From positions 1 through 37,293 of the forward strand of contig NZ_JADMOL010000013.1 of NCBI RefSeq assembly GCF_015558675.1: a stretch of 37,293 nt of DNA. Reading direction: 5' to 3'. How positions within the stretch are numbered: position 1 is the first letter of the stretch; each line of letters opens with the position of its first letter. The notes under the pieces were generated by a model. That model did not search any database and had not been told where the DNA came from. It worked only from the letters and a program-made list of their open reading frames with translations. This DNA is from Paenibacillus sp. 1001270B_150601_E10. GTDB taxonomy: Bacteria > Bacillota > Bacilli > Paenibacillales > Paenibacillaceae. Below are positions 1-7,973 of the stretch, in pieces. The translations under genes and the position numbers were made by a program.

Positions 1-62
1 TACTTACTACTTACTACTTACTACTTACTACTTACTACTTACTACTTACTACTTACTACTTA
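1..62. repeat. 7-bp tandem repeat
   Basis: Nearly nine perfect head-to-tail copies of the heptamer TACTTAC occupy the left edge of the window. The array may extend beyond it. No gene overlaps it. A perfect 7-mer microsatellite is prone to slippage, so copy number probably varies between strains. Confidence 0.95.
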
Positions 63-114
63 TCATTTATTATACACCTTTTTGTTTACTTTGAGTAACG
101 TTTTAGAAAATAAA

Positions 115-138
115 AAAAGACAACGTTGGTTGTCTTTT
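115..138 (-). terminator. intrinsic terminator of the VOC gene
   Basis: A 10-bp perfect stem (AAAAGACAAC / GTTGTCTTTT) with a 4-base loop is followed on the minus strand by a run of T. It lies about 100 bp beyond the stop of the minus-strand VOC gene. Confidence 0.8.
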
Positions 139-241
139 CGGATAAACACAACATACTGCTTGATCTCACGAAATAGTAACTCTTTTCATTTTAAAATCCA
201 ATTTATGCATCTAGAATATCGAAGCGGATGGAAGGTAAATG

Positions 242-637
242 TCATTCCCATACCTTCATTCTTTCCTCAAGATTCGAAGTATGTAATTCCAACTGAACTC
301 CGTCTGGGTCCAAAAAGTTAATAGACCACCCTACTCCTCGCTGAACAGGCCCTCTTACGATGTCGACATGATGATCTTGCAGCACCTTTACAGCCTCCAT
401 AAAATGCTCCTCTTCCATATAAAAAGCGATGTGGTCCACTCCAAACATTCCGTTTGTCTGATTGGTGTCCCCTCGTTTTTCTACAAGACATATCCATGCA
501 GTTCCCCATTCTAAGTAGGCATCTGTACGTCCTCGATGTCGGATTTCCATTCCAAGCACCTGATGATAAAAGTCTAATGAACGCTTGAGATCTTTAACAT
601 TAATCGTCAAATGATTGAACCCTTTTACTTGCATCAT
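242..637 (-). CDS. VOC-family (glyoxalase / FosB-like) protein
   Basis: A 131-residue single-domain member of the vicinal oxygen chelate superfamily with two beta-alpha-beta-beta-beta halves. Candidate metal ligands sit where fosfomycin-modifying and glyoxalase relatives have them: His9 (FNHL), His69 (VDHIAF) and Glu117 (QLELH). The segment RGRTDAY and the C-terminal LHTSNLEER resemble the FosB/FosX branch, but the fosfomycin-contact residues cannot be confirmed by eye. It is therefore called FosB-like rather than FosB. The start follows GAGGAG at good spacing. A strong terminator follows. It could equally be a general VOC dioxygenase-like or antibiotic-binding protein. Confidence 0.8.
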   Translation of the reverse strand: MMQVKGFNHLTINVKDLKRSLDFYHQVLGMEIRHRGRTDAYLEWGTAWICLVEKRGDTNQTNGMFGVDHIAFYMEEEHFMEAVKVLQDHHVDIVRGPVQRGVGWSINFLDPDGVQLELHTSNLEERMKVWE

Positions 638-643
638 ATACGT

Positions 644-760
644 TTACTCCTCTGAGCTCCCTAGGATAGTCTTGCAGAGCTCATCATCATTTCTGGCATT
701 TTCAATAACCCCTTCAATAAAGGCTGTCTTTCCGGTGGTGTAACACGCCAAGATTTCTTT
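644..760 (-). pseudogene. C-terminal remnant of an unidentified gene
   Basis: One minus-strand frame reads about 38 plausible codons (containing TGKTAFIEG and NDDELCKTIL) and ends at TAA seven bases upstream of the VOC start. No start codon or upstream continuation is visible, and an in-frame TAG lies just upstream. It looks like the surviving tail of a gene once cotranscribed with the VOC gene. I do not recognise the family. The rest of the 638-880 gap shows nothing else. Confidence 0.35.
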
Positions 761-881
761 CTATATATGAATGTACCGAACCTCAGTATATAACCAATTC
801 AATTCTGCTTTACAGAATCCCTGCTCTACATCAACCTGCTGCGATCTATAACACAATCCAAAATAAGTAAATAAATCCCTC

Positions 882-912
882 TTGACTATGGAGTAACTCC
901 ATACTCTAAGAT
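882..912 (+). promoter_or_regulatory. MerR-type promoter/operator with 19-bp spacer
   Basis: TTGACT (882-887) and TAAGAT (907-912) are separated by 19 bp. That over-long spacer is filled by the dyad ATGGAGT/ACTCCAT (888-902). This is the layout used by MerR-family activators (BmrR, BltR, Mta, TipA), which untwist the spacer. The downstream gene is an MFS exporter. No merR-like gene lies nearby, so the regulator would act in trans. Confidence 0.8.
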
Positions 913-1030
913 GTTTAAATGTGAAACAGCAGCATCATATTTCAATCTTTTCAGAATATTTCATCGATTGATATGGCTGTTCCACTACAAATTAGAAAGA
1001 GCAACGTTATTCATCTTGGGGGTCATCTTT

Positions 1031-2539
1031 ATGTCAAACAAAAATCGCTGGCTCATACTAGCCATTGTCTCTAGCGCACTGTTATTGATCGTGCTTGACA
1101 CCACGATTCTTTATACAGCCTTACCGCGACTGACCCATGATCTTGCGGCCAGTGCTTCTGAGAAGCTTTGGATCGTTAACGCCTATCCTTTAGTCATGGC
1201 TGGGTTACTGCCAACTATGGGCACATTGGGCGATCGTCTTGGTCATAAGCGATTTTTCGCTATCGGACTTATTATTTTCGGAGCGGCTTCATTGATCGCT
1301 GCTTTCGCTCCAGTTGCAAGCATACTCATTGCTGCACGCGCCTTGCTTGCGGTTGGCGCAGCGATGATGATGCCTGCTACGCTATCCATCATTCGCGTCA
1401 CCTTTACAGATGCGAAAGAACGCTCTCTTGCCATAGGCATATGGTCGTCTGTATCCGCGGGCGGCGCCGGGCTTGGACCCATTGTAGGCGGACTTCTGCT
1501 TGAGCATTTCTGGTGGGGTTCTGTATTTCTCATTAATCTGCCCATTGTTGTCATCGCGTTTATCGCAACAATGATTCTAGTCCCACATCATGCTGGGGAC
1601 AAAGAGAAGAAGTTTGATTGGATAGGATCCGTTCAAATCATGCTCGGATTAGTCGGTCTCGTCTTCGCCATTAAAGAAATAACACGACGCGGAGGCTCTA
1701 TGGCACTTGCAGTTGGGGCATTGATCATCGGGATTACCGCTCTATCCTTATTCATTTACCGTCAACGCAGAAGCGCTGCTCCTTTGATTGATCTTTCTCT
1801 GTTCCAAAATCCAACCTTTACGTTTGGAACGATAACCGCAATGGTGAGTTCCTTTGCACTTGTGGGGATCGAGTTTATCATGACTCAGCGTCTTCAGCTC
1901 GTACTTGGCTTGTCGCCGCTGCAAGCAGGTCTCTTTGTCATCTATATTCCGCTAGCCTCTTTTATCACAGGTACGCTGGCAGGGCTATTGTTGAATCGCT
2001 ATCCTGCCTTGCGCATCCAATGGATGTCATTGTTCGTAGCAGCGATCGGAATCGGCGGCTATCTCATGTTCCATGAATCGAATTATATGCTTCAGGTTGC
2101 TTGCTTGATGCTGATCGGCGCAGGTCTCGGCTCCGGCATGTCTGCCGCTTCAAGTGCAATTATGAATCATGCTCCTTCCCATAAAGCGGGGATGGCTGCA
2201 TCCATTGAAGAAGTATCCTTCGAATTCGGTGGAGCAAGCGGCATCGCCATTCTAGGCAGTCTTTCGTCGTTTATTTACACTATGAGTTTGCGAGTGCCTG
2301 GCGACCTAAACGTGCCGTCTACTGTACATGACAGCATCGATGAAGCACTGCTGGCTGCGGAGCATTTGCCTGCACAGGCAGCCGATTCGCTCAAGGAAGC
2401 TGCAAGCACAGCCTTTGACCAGTCATTTGTTGTGGTCCTTGCTACTGGAGCGGCGATTACCGCATTGAGTGGACTCGTTATCCTCGCAGTTGCCTATAAG
2501 GTCAAAACAAGACGCTCCTTGATCGTAAAGGAAGCTTAA
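1031..2539 (+). CDS. MFS drug exporter, DHA2 (14-TMS) family
   Basis: A 502-residue membrane protein matching QacA/SmvA-type proton-driven multidrug exporters in length. Motif D1 is at residues 22-32 (LDTTILYTALP), motif A at 64-74 (GTLGDRLGHKR) and the antiporter motif C region at 142-154 (SAGGAGLGPIVGG), followed by further hydrophobic helices to the C terminus. The start at 1031 is chosen because it has a GGGGG ribosome site 8 bases upstream. The longer reading from 911 would begin inside the MerR-type promoter's -10 box. MerR control suggests induction by the exported drug or a similar ligand. The substrate is unknown. Confidence 0.93.
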   Translation: MSNKNRWLILAIVSSALLLIVLDTTILYTALPRLTHDLAASASEKLWIVNAYPLVMAGLLPTMGTLGDRLGHKRFFAIGLIIFGAASLIAAFAPVASILIAARALLAVGAAMMMPATLSIIRVTFTDAKERSLAIGIWSSVSAGGAGLGPIVGGLLLEHFWWGSVFLINLPIVVIAFIATMILVPHHAGDKEKKFDWIGSVQIMLGLVGLVFAIKEITRRGGSMALAVGALIIGITALSLFIYRQRRSAAPLIDLSLFQNPTFTFGTITAMVSSFALVGIEFIMTQRLQLVLGLSPLQAGLFVIYIPLASFITGTLAGLLLNRYPALRIQWMSLFVAAIGIGGYLMFHESNYMLQVACLMLIGAGLGSGMSAASSAIMNHAPSHKAGMAASIEEVSFEFGGASGIAILGSLSSFIYTMSLRVPGDLNVPSTVHDSIDEALLAAEHLPAQAADSLKEAASTAFDQSFVVVLATGAAITALSGLVILAVAYKVKTRRSLIVKEA

Positions 2540-2683
2540 TATCATCATTCAGGGTAGAACGGGTGTGTACACAACCTGTATGCGGTTATTAAAAGAATGC
2601 CGGTTCTGCTGTCCTTTCTTTACAAGGATAGTAGACGAATATATTCACACCTTTATGCGAAAAATAATAGGTAATGTGTAACG

Positions 2684-2738
2684 AGGCATTATCAGAGCGT
2701 TCCCTTGAGGGACAGGCTTATGGTAATGCCTTTGTTTT
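2684..2738 (+). promoter_or_regulatory. structured 5' leader element, possible attenuator
   Basis: AGGCATTA (2684-2691) pairs perfectly with TAATGCCT (2724-2731) around an inner hairpin (GTTCCC / GGGAC), followed by a U-rich tail (TTTGTTTT). The element sits in the 250-bp leader between the exporter and the urea transporter and could be an intrinsic terminator or the expression platform of a regulated leader. It matches no riboswitch consensus I can recall, including ykkC/guanidine-I. The other leader bases show only weak hairpins. Confidence 0.45.
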
Positions 2739-2791
2739 GCAGAAGACAGCTTGCCACCCCACTCTATAACATGAAGAAGGAAGGGATCAGG

Positions 2792-3733
2792 ATGAAACAA
2801 GTCTATCAAGCATCAGGGAGCAACACGGAATGGCGTACTCTAATCAAAGCTTCACTCAAAAGTTTTTCTCAGATCATGTTCATCGAAAATGCGGTTGCCG
2901 GGCTAATCATCCTGATTGGTATTCTAGTGGCCTCCGTCTCCGTTGGCATCGTTGCCTTCCTGTCTGCACTAATCGCTGCATGCGTCGGACGTATTGGAGG
3001 AGCCGATAAAGGCTTGGTTAATCAAGGGCTAATCGGATTCAATTCTGTATTATCCGGCATGGCCCTTTTCCTTTACATGACAGGCGGACAGCGATGGATC
3101 ATCGCACTGGTTGGAGCTGCCGTCACTGCGATATTTTCTGCGGCAATGATGCATATGATGCGAAACACAGGGCTGCCTGTCTTTACTTTTCCCTTTGTTG
3201 TATGGACTTGGCTAATTCTGCTTGCCTCGTACCGGCAGGGAATGTTCCAGTTGAATCAGGCGCTCGTCCCACAAAATCTTACGCAATGGGAATGGCAGAA
3301 GTCAGGGGCGATCGATTGGATTCAAGGGTTGGTTAACGGGATAGGGTCCGTTTATTTTCAAAACAATATCTTTTCCGTGGTTCTCATCCTTATAGGCGTA
3401 AGTTGGGCGAACCTAAAAATAGGCATGTACACCGTCATCGGTGCTATCATCGCCGGATTGGCTGCCTATGGCTTGGGAGCCGAAATCTCGCTGCTCAATA
3501 GTGGGGTATATGTGTTTAACGCGGTATTAACGTTTATTGCCGTTGGTATGATATTTGTAAGCAACAGTAGGCTTGCACCTGTTACAGGCATTCTTGCCGC
3601 TCTCGTATCCATACCAATCACAGCAGGCATGAGTTCCTTCCTGCTGCCGTTTGGACTTTCCCCACTAAGCATGCCATTTGTGCTTGTCACTTGGGTGTTT
3701 CTAGCTTCAAGAAAGGTTTTGCCGAATTGGTAA
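2792..3733 (+). CDS. urea transporter (UT family)
   Basis: A 313-residue, very hydrophobic protein with the internal two-fold repeat of UT channels. Each half has a run of glycine-rich helices followed by an asparagine-containing segment (NQGLIGFNSVLSG in half one, LLNSGVYVFNAVLT in half two). It would conduct urea across the plasma membrane by facilitated diffusion. The start at 2792 follows AAGGAAGGG at 6 bp. An in-frame ATG at 2771 is possible, and the reading from 2705 has no ribosome site. No urease gene is in the window. The long structured leader suggests regulation. A bidirectional terminator follows at 3780. Confidence 0.87.
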   Translation: MKQVYQASGSNTEWRTLIKASLKSFSQIMFIENAVAGLIILIGILVASVSVGIVAFLSALIAACVGRIGGADKGLVNQGLIGFNSVLSGMALFLYMTGGQRWIIALVGAAVTAIFSAAMMHMMRNTGLPVFTFPFVVWTWLILLASYRQGMFQLNQALVPQNLTQWEWQKSGAIDWIQGLVNGIGSVYFQNNIFSVVLILIGVSWANLKIGMYTVIGAIIAGLAAYGLGAEISLLNSGVYVFNAVLTFIAVGMIFVSNSRLAPVTGILAALVSIPITAGMSSFLLPFGLSPLSMPFVLVTWVFLASRKVLPNW

Positions 3734-3762
3734 TCTATAACTAAGGCAATCGAATCGATATC

Positions 3763-3925
3763 CTTCCATTCAACATGCCAAAAAGGTGAGGTACAACGCG
3801 TACTTCACCTTTTTACTTTTATTGTACAGGATCAATCCATATTGAATACCATGATTCGACGTGCATCTAATCATTCGTTCCTATTATATTTTGGGAGTTC
3901 ATCTGAATCATGAGGGCTCATAGGG
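3763..3925. repeat. duplicated intergenic block, copy 1
   Basis: About 160 bp, roughly three-quarters identical by eye to 4815-4976. Shared landmarks are TCCATTCAACATGCC, the terminator hairpin and TTCATCTGAATCATGAG. Copy 2 runs into the 3' end of the HAD gene; copy 1 carries only the equivalent of its last bases. The two copies flank the secreted-protein gene. The remaining stretch 3926-4195 shows nothing beyond an AT-rich promoter region. Confidence 0.75.
3780..3814. terminator. bidirectional terminator after urea transporter gene
   Basis: AAAAAGGTGAGGTAC pairs with GTACTTCACCTTTTT (one G-U) across a 5-base loop, with a T tract on the plus strand and an A tract before it. Confidence 0.8.
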
Positions 3926-4195
3926 ACTGTTATCAACCAAACTTTATGACAACAGAACAACATACACATAGAAAATTATAGCCGTTTAATCGTTTAATCT
4001 TTGACTCCATAACCAACACAGATAAATCAATAAAAGGCGAACACCACCCATATATGATAAAAAATGGTATTAATTGCTTGAGTCATATATTAAAATATGG
4101 AGGTAACGAAAATTAAAGAAGAACACTACAGTAATCATCGATAAAAGTGAATTTGTAGTATAAGTAGGAAAATTAGCTAAGGGGAGAACAATTTA

Positions 4196-4777
4196 ATGTT
4201 ACTGAAGAAGAAAAGCACGATTATTTCAATTACTATGGCTTTCATCCTTGCGATAGCGGCATGTTACTATTATTTTGCTATCTATAATTCCGTCAATGTT
4301 GTGTCTGTACATGCTCAATATAAGGGTTATTCAACAGGTGAAAAGTTATTTGAAGGAGCGGAATTAGTCGTCATTGGAAAACCAGTTACAGCCTTCGGAG
4401 ATCGCGAGATACATCTGACAAGGTTTGCTACAGGTGTTATCGAGGATTTTGCTACGTTCACAGAGATTCATGTAGAAAAGGTATTAAAAGGGCCGAAAGA
4501 AGATACGACTAATCTTACAGTAATTGAACCTGTTGTTGAATATCAAACTTATAAAGGTAAAGTGAGACTTGCAAGTGAAGGATATACTCCCATGAAAAAA
4601 GATAGCCGCTATCTCATATTTTTGAAGAAAAACAGAACTGGTCAGTACTATGTAATTAATATGCAAGAAGGCAAATTCAATCTGGATGGAACTGATCCAG
4701 AAGATTCGATAGAAAGCCCAAGTAAGTCAAGGATTTTCACAGAACTTAAAGCGGAGTTTCCACAGGAATTAAGATAA
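4196..4777 (+). CDS. secreted or membrane-anchored protein of unknown function
   Basis: A 193-residue protein with a positively charged start (MLLKKK), one hydrophobic segment at about residues 8-30, and an extracytoplasmic beta-rich domain. The layout (a VVIGKPV strand, a VEKVLKGP turn, then SRYLIFLKK and a QEGKFNLDG ending) recurs in unnamed secreted Bacillales proteins, which I know only as hypotheticals. It has a good GGGGAG ribosome site. It is flanked by two diverged copies of one intergenic block, so it may have arrived by insertion or duplication. No function is assigned. Confidence 0.8.
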   Translation: MLLKKKSTIISITMAFILAIAACYYYFAIYNSVNVVSVHAQYKGYSTGEKLFEGAELVVIGKPVTAFGDREIHLTRFATGVIEDFATFTEIHVEKVLKGPKEDTTNLTVIEPVVEYQTYKGKVRLASEGYTPMKKDSRYLIFLKKNRTGQYYVINMQEGKFNLDGTDPEDSIESPSKSRIFTELKAEFPQELR

Positions 4778-4814
4778 GGCAGGGGGAACTCTCTTATCTT
4801 TTTCAAATATCAGT

Positions 4815-4976
4815 ATCCATCCATTCAACATGCCAAAAAGGTGAGGTACATACAACGTACTTCACCTTTAATTGATATCGTATTCGTTCAAGCCTTTGTA
4901 TATCATGAAATGACACGCAGCTGATCATTCGTGCCCAATATGTTCAGGGAATTCATCTGAATCATGAGAACTGTCC
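4815..4976. repeat. duplicated intergenic block, copy 2
   Basis: Direct repeat partner of 3763-3925, ending at the last codons of the HAD gene. This copy is probably the original location, because it is continuous with the HAD coding sequence. Confidence 0.75.
4835..4869. terminator. terminator shared by secreted-protein and HAD genes
   Basis: AAAAAGGTGAGGTAC pairs with GTACTTCACCTTT. It is the homologue of the 3780 hairpin and lies between two convergent genes. Confidence 0.7.
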
Positions 4977-5666
4977 AATCATTTTTTCCAGGTCAAATAA
5001 ATTCTTGATGCTCGTATAGTCTCCACAGCTCACTTCGTCACTGCCTCGCAGCATCCAGACTGGATGAATGCCCAGCCTTTTCGCCCCCTCTAAATTCTCA
5101 ATGTTGTCATCCACAAAAAGGGTCTCTTGCGGCGCAACATTCAGCTCCTTCAACGCAGTCGTATACATCCGTTCATGAGGCTTGCAAACCCCTAACACAG
5201 ATGACATGACGAAGGTTGAAAAATAAGAACGCAGGTTGAGATTCCTAAACACTCGATCCAAGGAGGGCCAAGTATCTGACACCACCCCCAGTGTGTAAGC
5301 AGCGCTTAACCTCGGGATCACTTCGAACACATCATCATGAAAGAAAAACTTTTCATCATTATAAACGGTATCCTTCGCAATGCCCTCAATCGCTTCTTCC
5401 GTTAGCTTCAACACAGGAAGCTGTTCAGCAAAGTCACGATAGAAGGCTACAAACAACTCATATTCTTCTTGCTCCGTCATGACATAGCTCTGTTCATCGA
5501 TCCTCTTTACACATCGTTGAAACACGTTCTGCAACACATCTAAATCCTGCTGCTCAAACAATGCTCGATCTACATATTGGTGAAAACGAGGGGGAATAAA
5601 CCAATGTCCTGTACGAGGATGATTCAAGACTCGGCCTGAGTCGAATAAGATCGCTTTGATTGTCAT
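4962..5666 (-). CDS. HAD-superfamily hydrolase with variant motif I
   Basis: A 234-residue Rossmann-fold HAD protein. Motif I is FDSGRVL with nucleophile Asp9. The usual second aspartate (D+2, the general acid of phosphatases) is Gly11. Motif II is Ser in VVSDTW, motif III Lys in CKPHERMY, and motif IV is FVDDN. A helical cap lies between motifs I and II (about residues 20-115). Loss of the D+2 acid points away from ordinary phosphomonoesterase action, toward another HAD chemistry or weak activity. The start has AGAGGGAAC upstream. It appears monocistronic and convergent with the secreted-protein gene. The substrate is unknown. Confidence 0.85.
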   Translation of the reverse strand: MTIKAILFDSGRVLNHPRTGHWFIPPRFHQYVDRALFEQQDLDVLQNVFQRCVKRIDEQSYVMTEQEEYELFVAFYRDFAEQLPVLKLTEEAIEGIAKDTVYNDEKFFFHDDVFEVIPRLSAAYTLGVVSDTWPSLDRVFRNLNLRSYFSTFVMSSVLGVCKPHERMYTTALKELNVAPQETLFVDDNIENLEGAKRLGIHPVWMLRGSDEVSCGDYTSIKNLFDLEKMIGQFS

Positions 5667-5842
5667 GTTGTTCCCTCTTTCTATGCTGTTATGGACTTAG
5701 AAGTCGTTGGAATGTATCAGACTTAACTAAAGAGTCTTTCCTTCATTTTTGTTACTCTCTCAACATCATACTTGTCTCTAGGTAAAATTGCTTTCAAATG
5801 ATTGATCCTCATGGTTTATGCCCTTCGTTCGTCGAAATCCAT

Positions 5843-6094
5843 TTATAAAGAGTTATCCCTATCGTTCTCCGTTTTATATGCAGCAGCTTGCATCGATTGC
5901 AATTGATGATTCATTCTCATCATTTCCATCCTTAATTGCTCCATATTCTGGCTGAGCTTTGAATTATCTATGGCTTTACGAATGACTAAATACAGAATTA
6001 AGAAACCTGCAGCTAACACGCCAAGGTAGATAATTAGCATAAATAAAAAAGGGGCTATCGCGAAACCAAATCCAATACCATTGCTTACATCCAT
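5843..6094 (-). CDS. small single-pass membrane protein with coiled coil
   Basis: An 83-residue protein with a hydrophobic segment at about residues 10-40 and a cytoplasmic-looking heptad-rich tail from about 45 to 72 (SQNMEQLRMEMMRMNHQLQS). The tail would form a short coiled coil, so oligomerisation is likely. The ribosome site GGAGG is 10 bp upstream. I do not recognise a named family. Similar short proteins are common next to transport or stress genes in Bacillales. Confidence 0.75.
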   Translation of the reverse strand: MDVSNGIGFGFAIAPFLFMLIIYLGVLAAGFLILYLVIRKAIDNSKLSQNMEQLRMEMMRMNHQLQSMQAAAYKTENDRDNSL

Positions 6095-6183
6095 CTTATA
6101 TCAGCCTCCATCATCTATTTTAAAAAAAGAATATAACATTAAAGCATACGCGAACCTGAGTATCATCTACAGGTTTGAGCTAT

Positions 6184-7101
6184 CTAAGCATTCATAATCG
6201 TTTCTGCAAAAGCAACATTTGCTATAAGTGTCGGGTATTCATCAGCGGTTGAGCCGCTTTCAACGCTCCAGCATGCGCCCATTGCCGTTTCCACATAGAG
6301 ACATTGCTTTATGATGTCGCTCGGAATATTAAGATTCATTTCAAAAACGCTTATGATGTAATGTATTTTCGAATACAACTCGGGGGTTATTTCATCCTCA
6401 AATTCATTCAATATAAAGCGCGGAACATCAAATACAGGATCTCCTAATACGCCCTTGGGGTCGATAATGATATACTCCTCACCCTGACCCAGCAAAATAT
6501 TATCATGATGAAAGTCGCCATGAAGTAGCATCTTTTGTGAATATGACGCAGCAATGGATAAGCAGATATCATTCGCTTTTTTCATATGCAGATAAAGCTC
6601 TTTACTATCCTCCCGCGTGCTCATGTACGCTGTTATTCTGCTGACCCACTCTGTGTAGGTTGGATATATTTCGGCTTGCTCAGGCGCGGAATGCAGGCCT
6701 TTATGCAGGGAACAAAATACAGATAATCGTTTATCTAAAGAATGATCATCCCTCAAAGGAATCCCCGGCTGTATACACTCTTCAAGGATGACACCGTTTT
6801 CAATATCTGCAGCAAACACTTTGCAAAAACGACTGCCGTTATAATGGTGCAGTGTATTCACTTCTGTATAAATTTCTCTGCATGTAGGATTACCTAATTT
6901 CAGCACTGCACTTCCAAAGTCTTCAGCATAGCATTTAAAAACCAAGTTGGCTGAATAGGAGGGGATCAATTGAAATGAACGTAAACTCCATTTTTCTGCG
7001 TACACCTCAATATCTCTCAGCACTTTTTCATAAAAGTTCTCTCCAAAACGGCTAATAATCTTTTCGATTTCATCTTGTTTGAATCTATAATGATTGGTCA
7101 T
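6184..7101 (-). CDS. APH(6)/hydroxyurea-phosphotransferase-like kinase
   Basis: A 305-residue aminoglycoside-phosphotransferase-fold protein. The catalytic loop HGDFHHDN is at residues 194-201 (Asp196 base, Asn201 metal) and the metal-binding IDPKG at 213-217 (Asp214). HGDFHHDNILL followed by IDPKGVLGDP is the pattern of the streptomycin 6-kinase / hydroxyurea phosphotransferase branch rather than APH(3'). It would transfer phosphate from ATP to a small hydroxyl compound, and streptomycin is only a guess. The N-terminal lobe has a weak nucleotide loop around residues 48-70. The gene stands alone with a GGAGGG site 11 bp upstream. Confidence 0.85.
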   Translation of the reverse strand: MTNHYRFKQDEIEKIISRFGENFYEKVLRDIEVYAEKWSLRSFQLIPSYSANLVFKCYAEDFGSAVLKLGNPTCREIYTEVNTLHHYNGSRFCKVFAADIENGVILEECIQPGIPLRDDHSLDKRLSVFCSLHKGLHSAPEQAEIYPTYTEWVSRITAYMSTREDSKELYLHMKKANDICLSIAASYSQKMLLHGDFHHDNILLGQGEEYIIIDPKGVLGDPVFDVPRFILNEFEDEITPELYSKIHYIISVFEMNLNIPSDIIKQCLYVETAMGACWSVESGSTADEYPTLIANVAFAETIMNA

Positions 7102-7239
7102 TCCGGGAATGTCCCTCCACTCCTTTAACGCATTCTCATCATTTAACTACTCATCTATTATCTTTCTATCATATAATCTTCTCTTTCTATTAAATGAAAT
7201 TATGTCAACTTAATATGGACCCTCATTTTCACACAATTT

Positions 7240-7845
7240 TCAGATAAACTGTCGTATATGCATGATTCCTATATTCACTGCTGTTTCAATATATCCTTGA
7301 ATCTGAATAAAGCTAAAAACATTGAGTGGTTCATCAATGGTTTGTCCTTCATAATCCATATCACCAAGAACATGTGGAACGAATGCAATAACATCACTTG
7401 ACTTTACCTCTTGCAGATCCATAACCGCAGGTGGATTATAGATCGCTTTCCTCATTTCTTCCTTACACCCATAACGCTCTAAAAGCTTTCCATTAAGCAA
7501 TCTGAAATCATTGTGATACAGTGAGTATACACCAGCATCTTCTTCCATACGATTCCTCAACCAAGGCATATAAAATCCCTTCATCCATTGTTCATCAGCA
7601 ATTAAATGTGCATAATAACCGAGAACATATAAATGATCAGAATACGGTTTATACTTATCTAGGAATGCCTGATAGTCAATATGTCTTGTATAATTGTGAT
7701 GTTCTCCTTTATAAAAATGTGACTCATCCTTTGTAGAAACTGCATCTGGAGCGATGCTACCCAGTAAAAATAAAGATGGATCTTCGATTTCCAACCTTTC
7801 AGCGATTCGATGCCCGATAATCAAATGCATCATTCTAGAACCCAT
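7240..7845 (-). CDS. zinc-dependent phospholipase C-like protein
   Basis: A 201-residue all-helical protein with the pattern of the zinc-dependent phospholipase C family (PF00882-like): an early His in MMHLIIGHRIA, Asp in GSIAPDA, His-His in YKGEHHNYTRH and His/Asp in YYAHLIADEQW. These residues are spaced like the tri-metal ligands of the fold. No signal peptide is seen, so it is probably a cytoplasmic hydrolase of unknown substrate. The ATG at 7845 is preferred because GAGGTGG lies 8 bp upstream. A GTG at 7857 falls inside that site. Confidence 0.8.
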   Translation of the reverse strand: MGSRMMHLIIGHRIAERLEIEDPSLFLLGSIAPDAVSTKDESHFYKGEHHNYTRHIDYQAFLDKYKPYSDHLYVLGYYAHLIADEQWMKGFYMPWLRNRMEEDAGVYSLYHNDFRLLNGKLLERYGCKEEMRKAIYNPPAVMDLQEVKSSDVIAFVPHVLGDMDYEGQTIDEPLNVFSFIQIQGYIETAVNIGIMHIRQFI

Positions 7846-7973
7846 AATGAGAACCACCTCACTAGGTATTTTAATCTATTCTTCACATAACGTTTTTCAC
7901 CCCGTCTTACAGCCTTATAGCCGACTGAGCTTATATTGCATCAACGAATCAAGTGGGATATGTCAACATCGTA

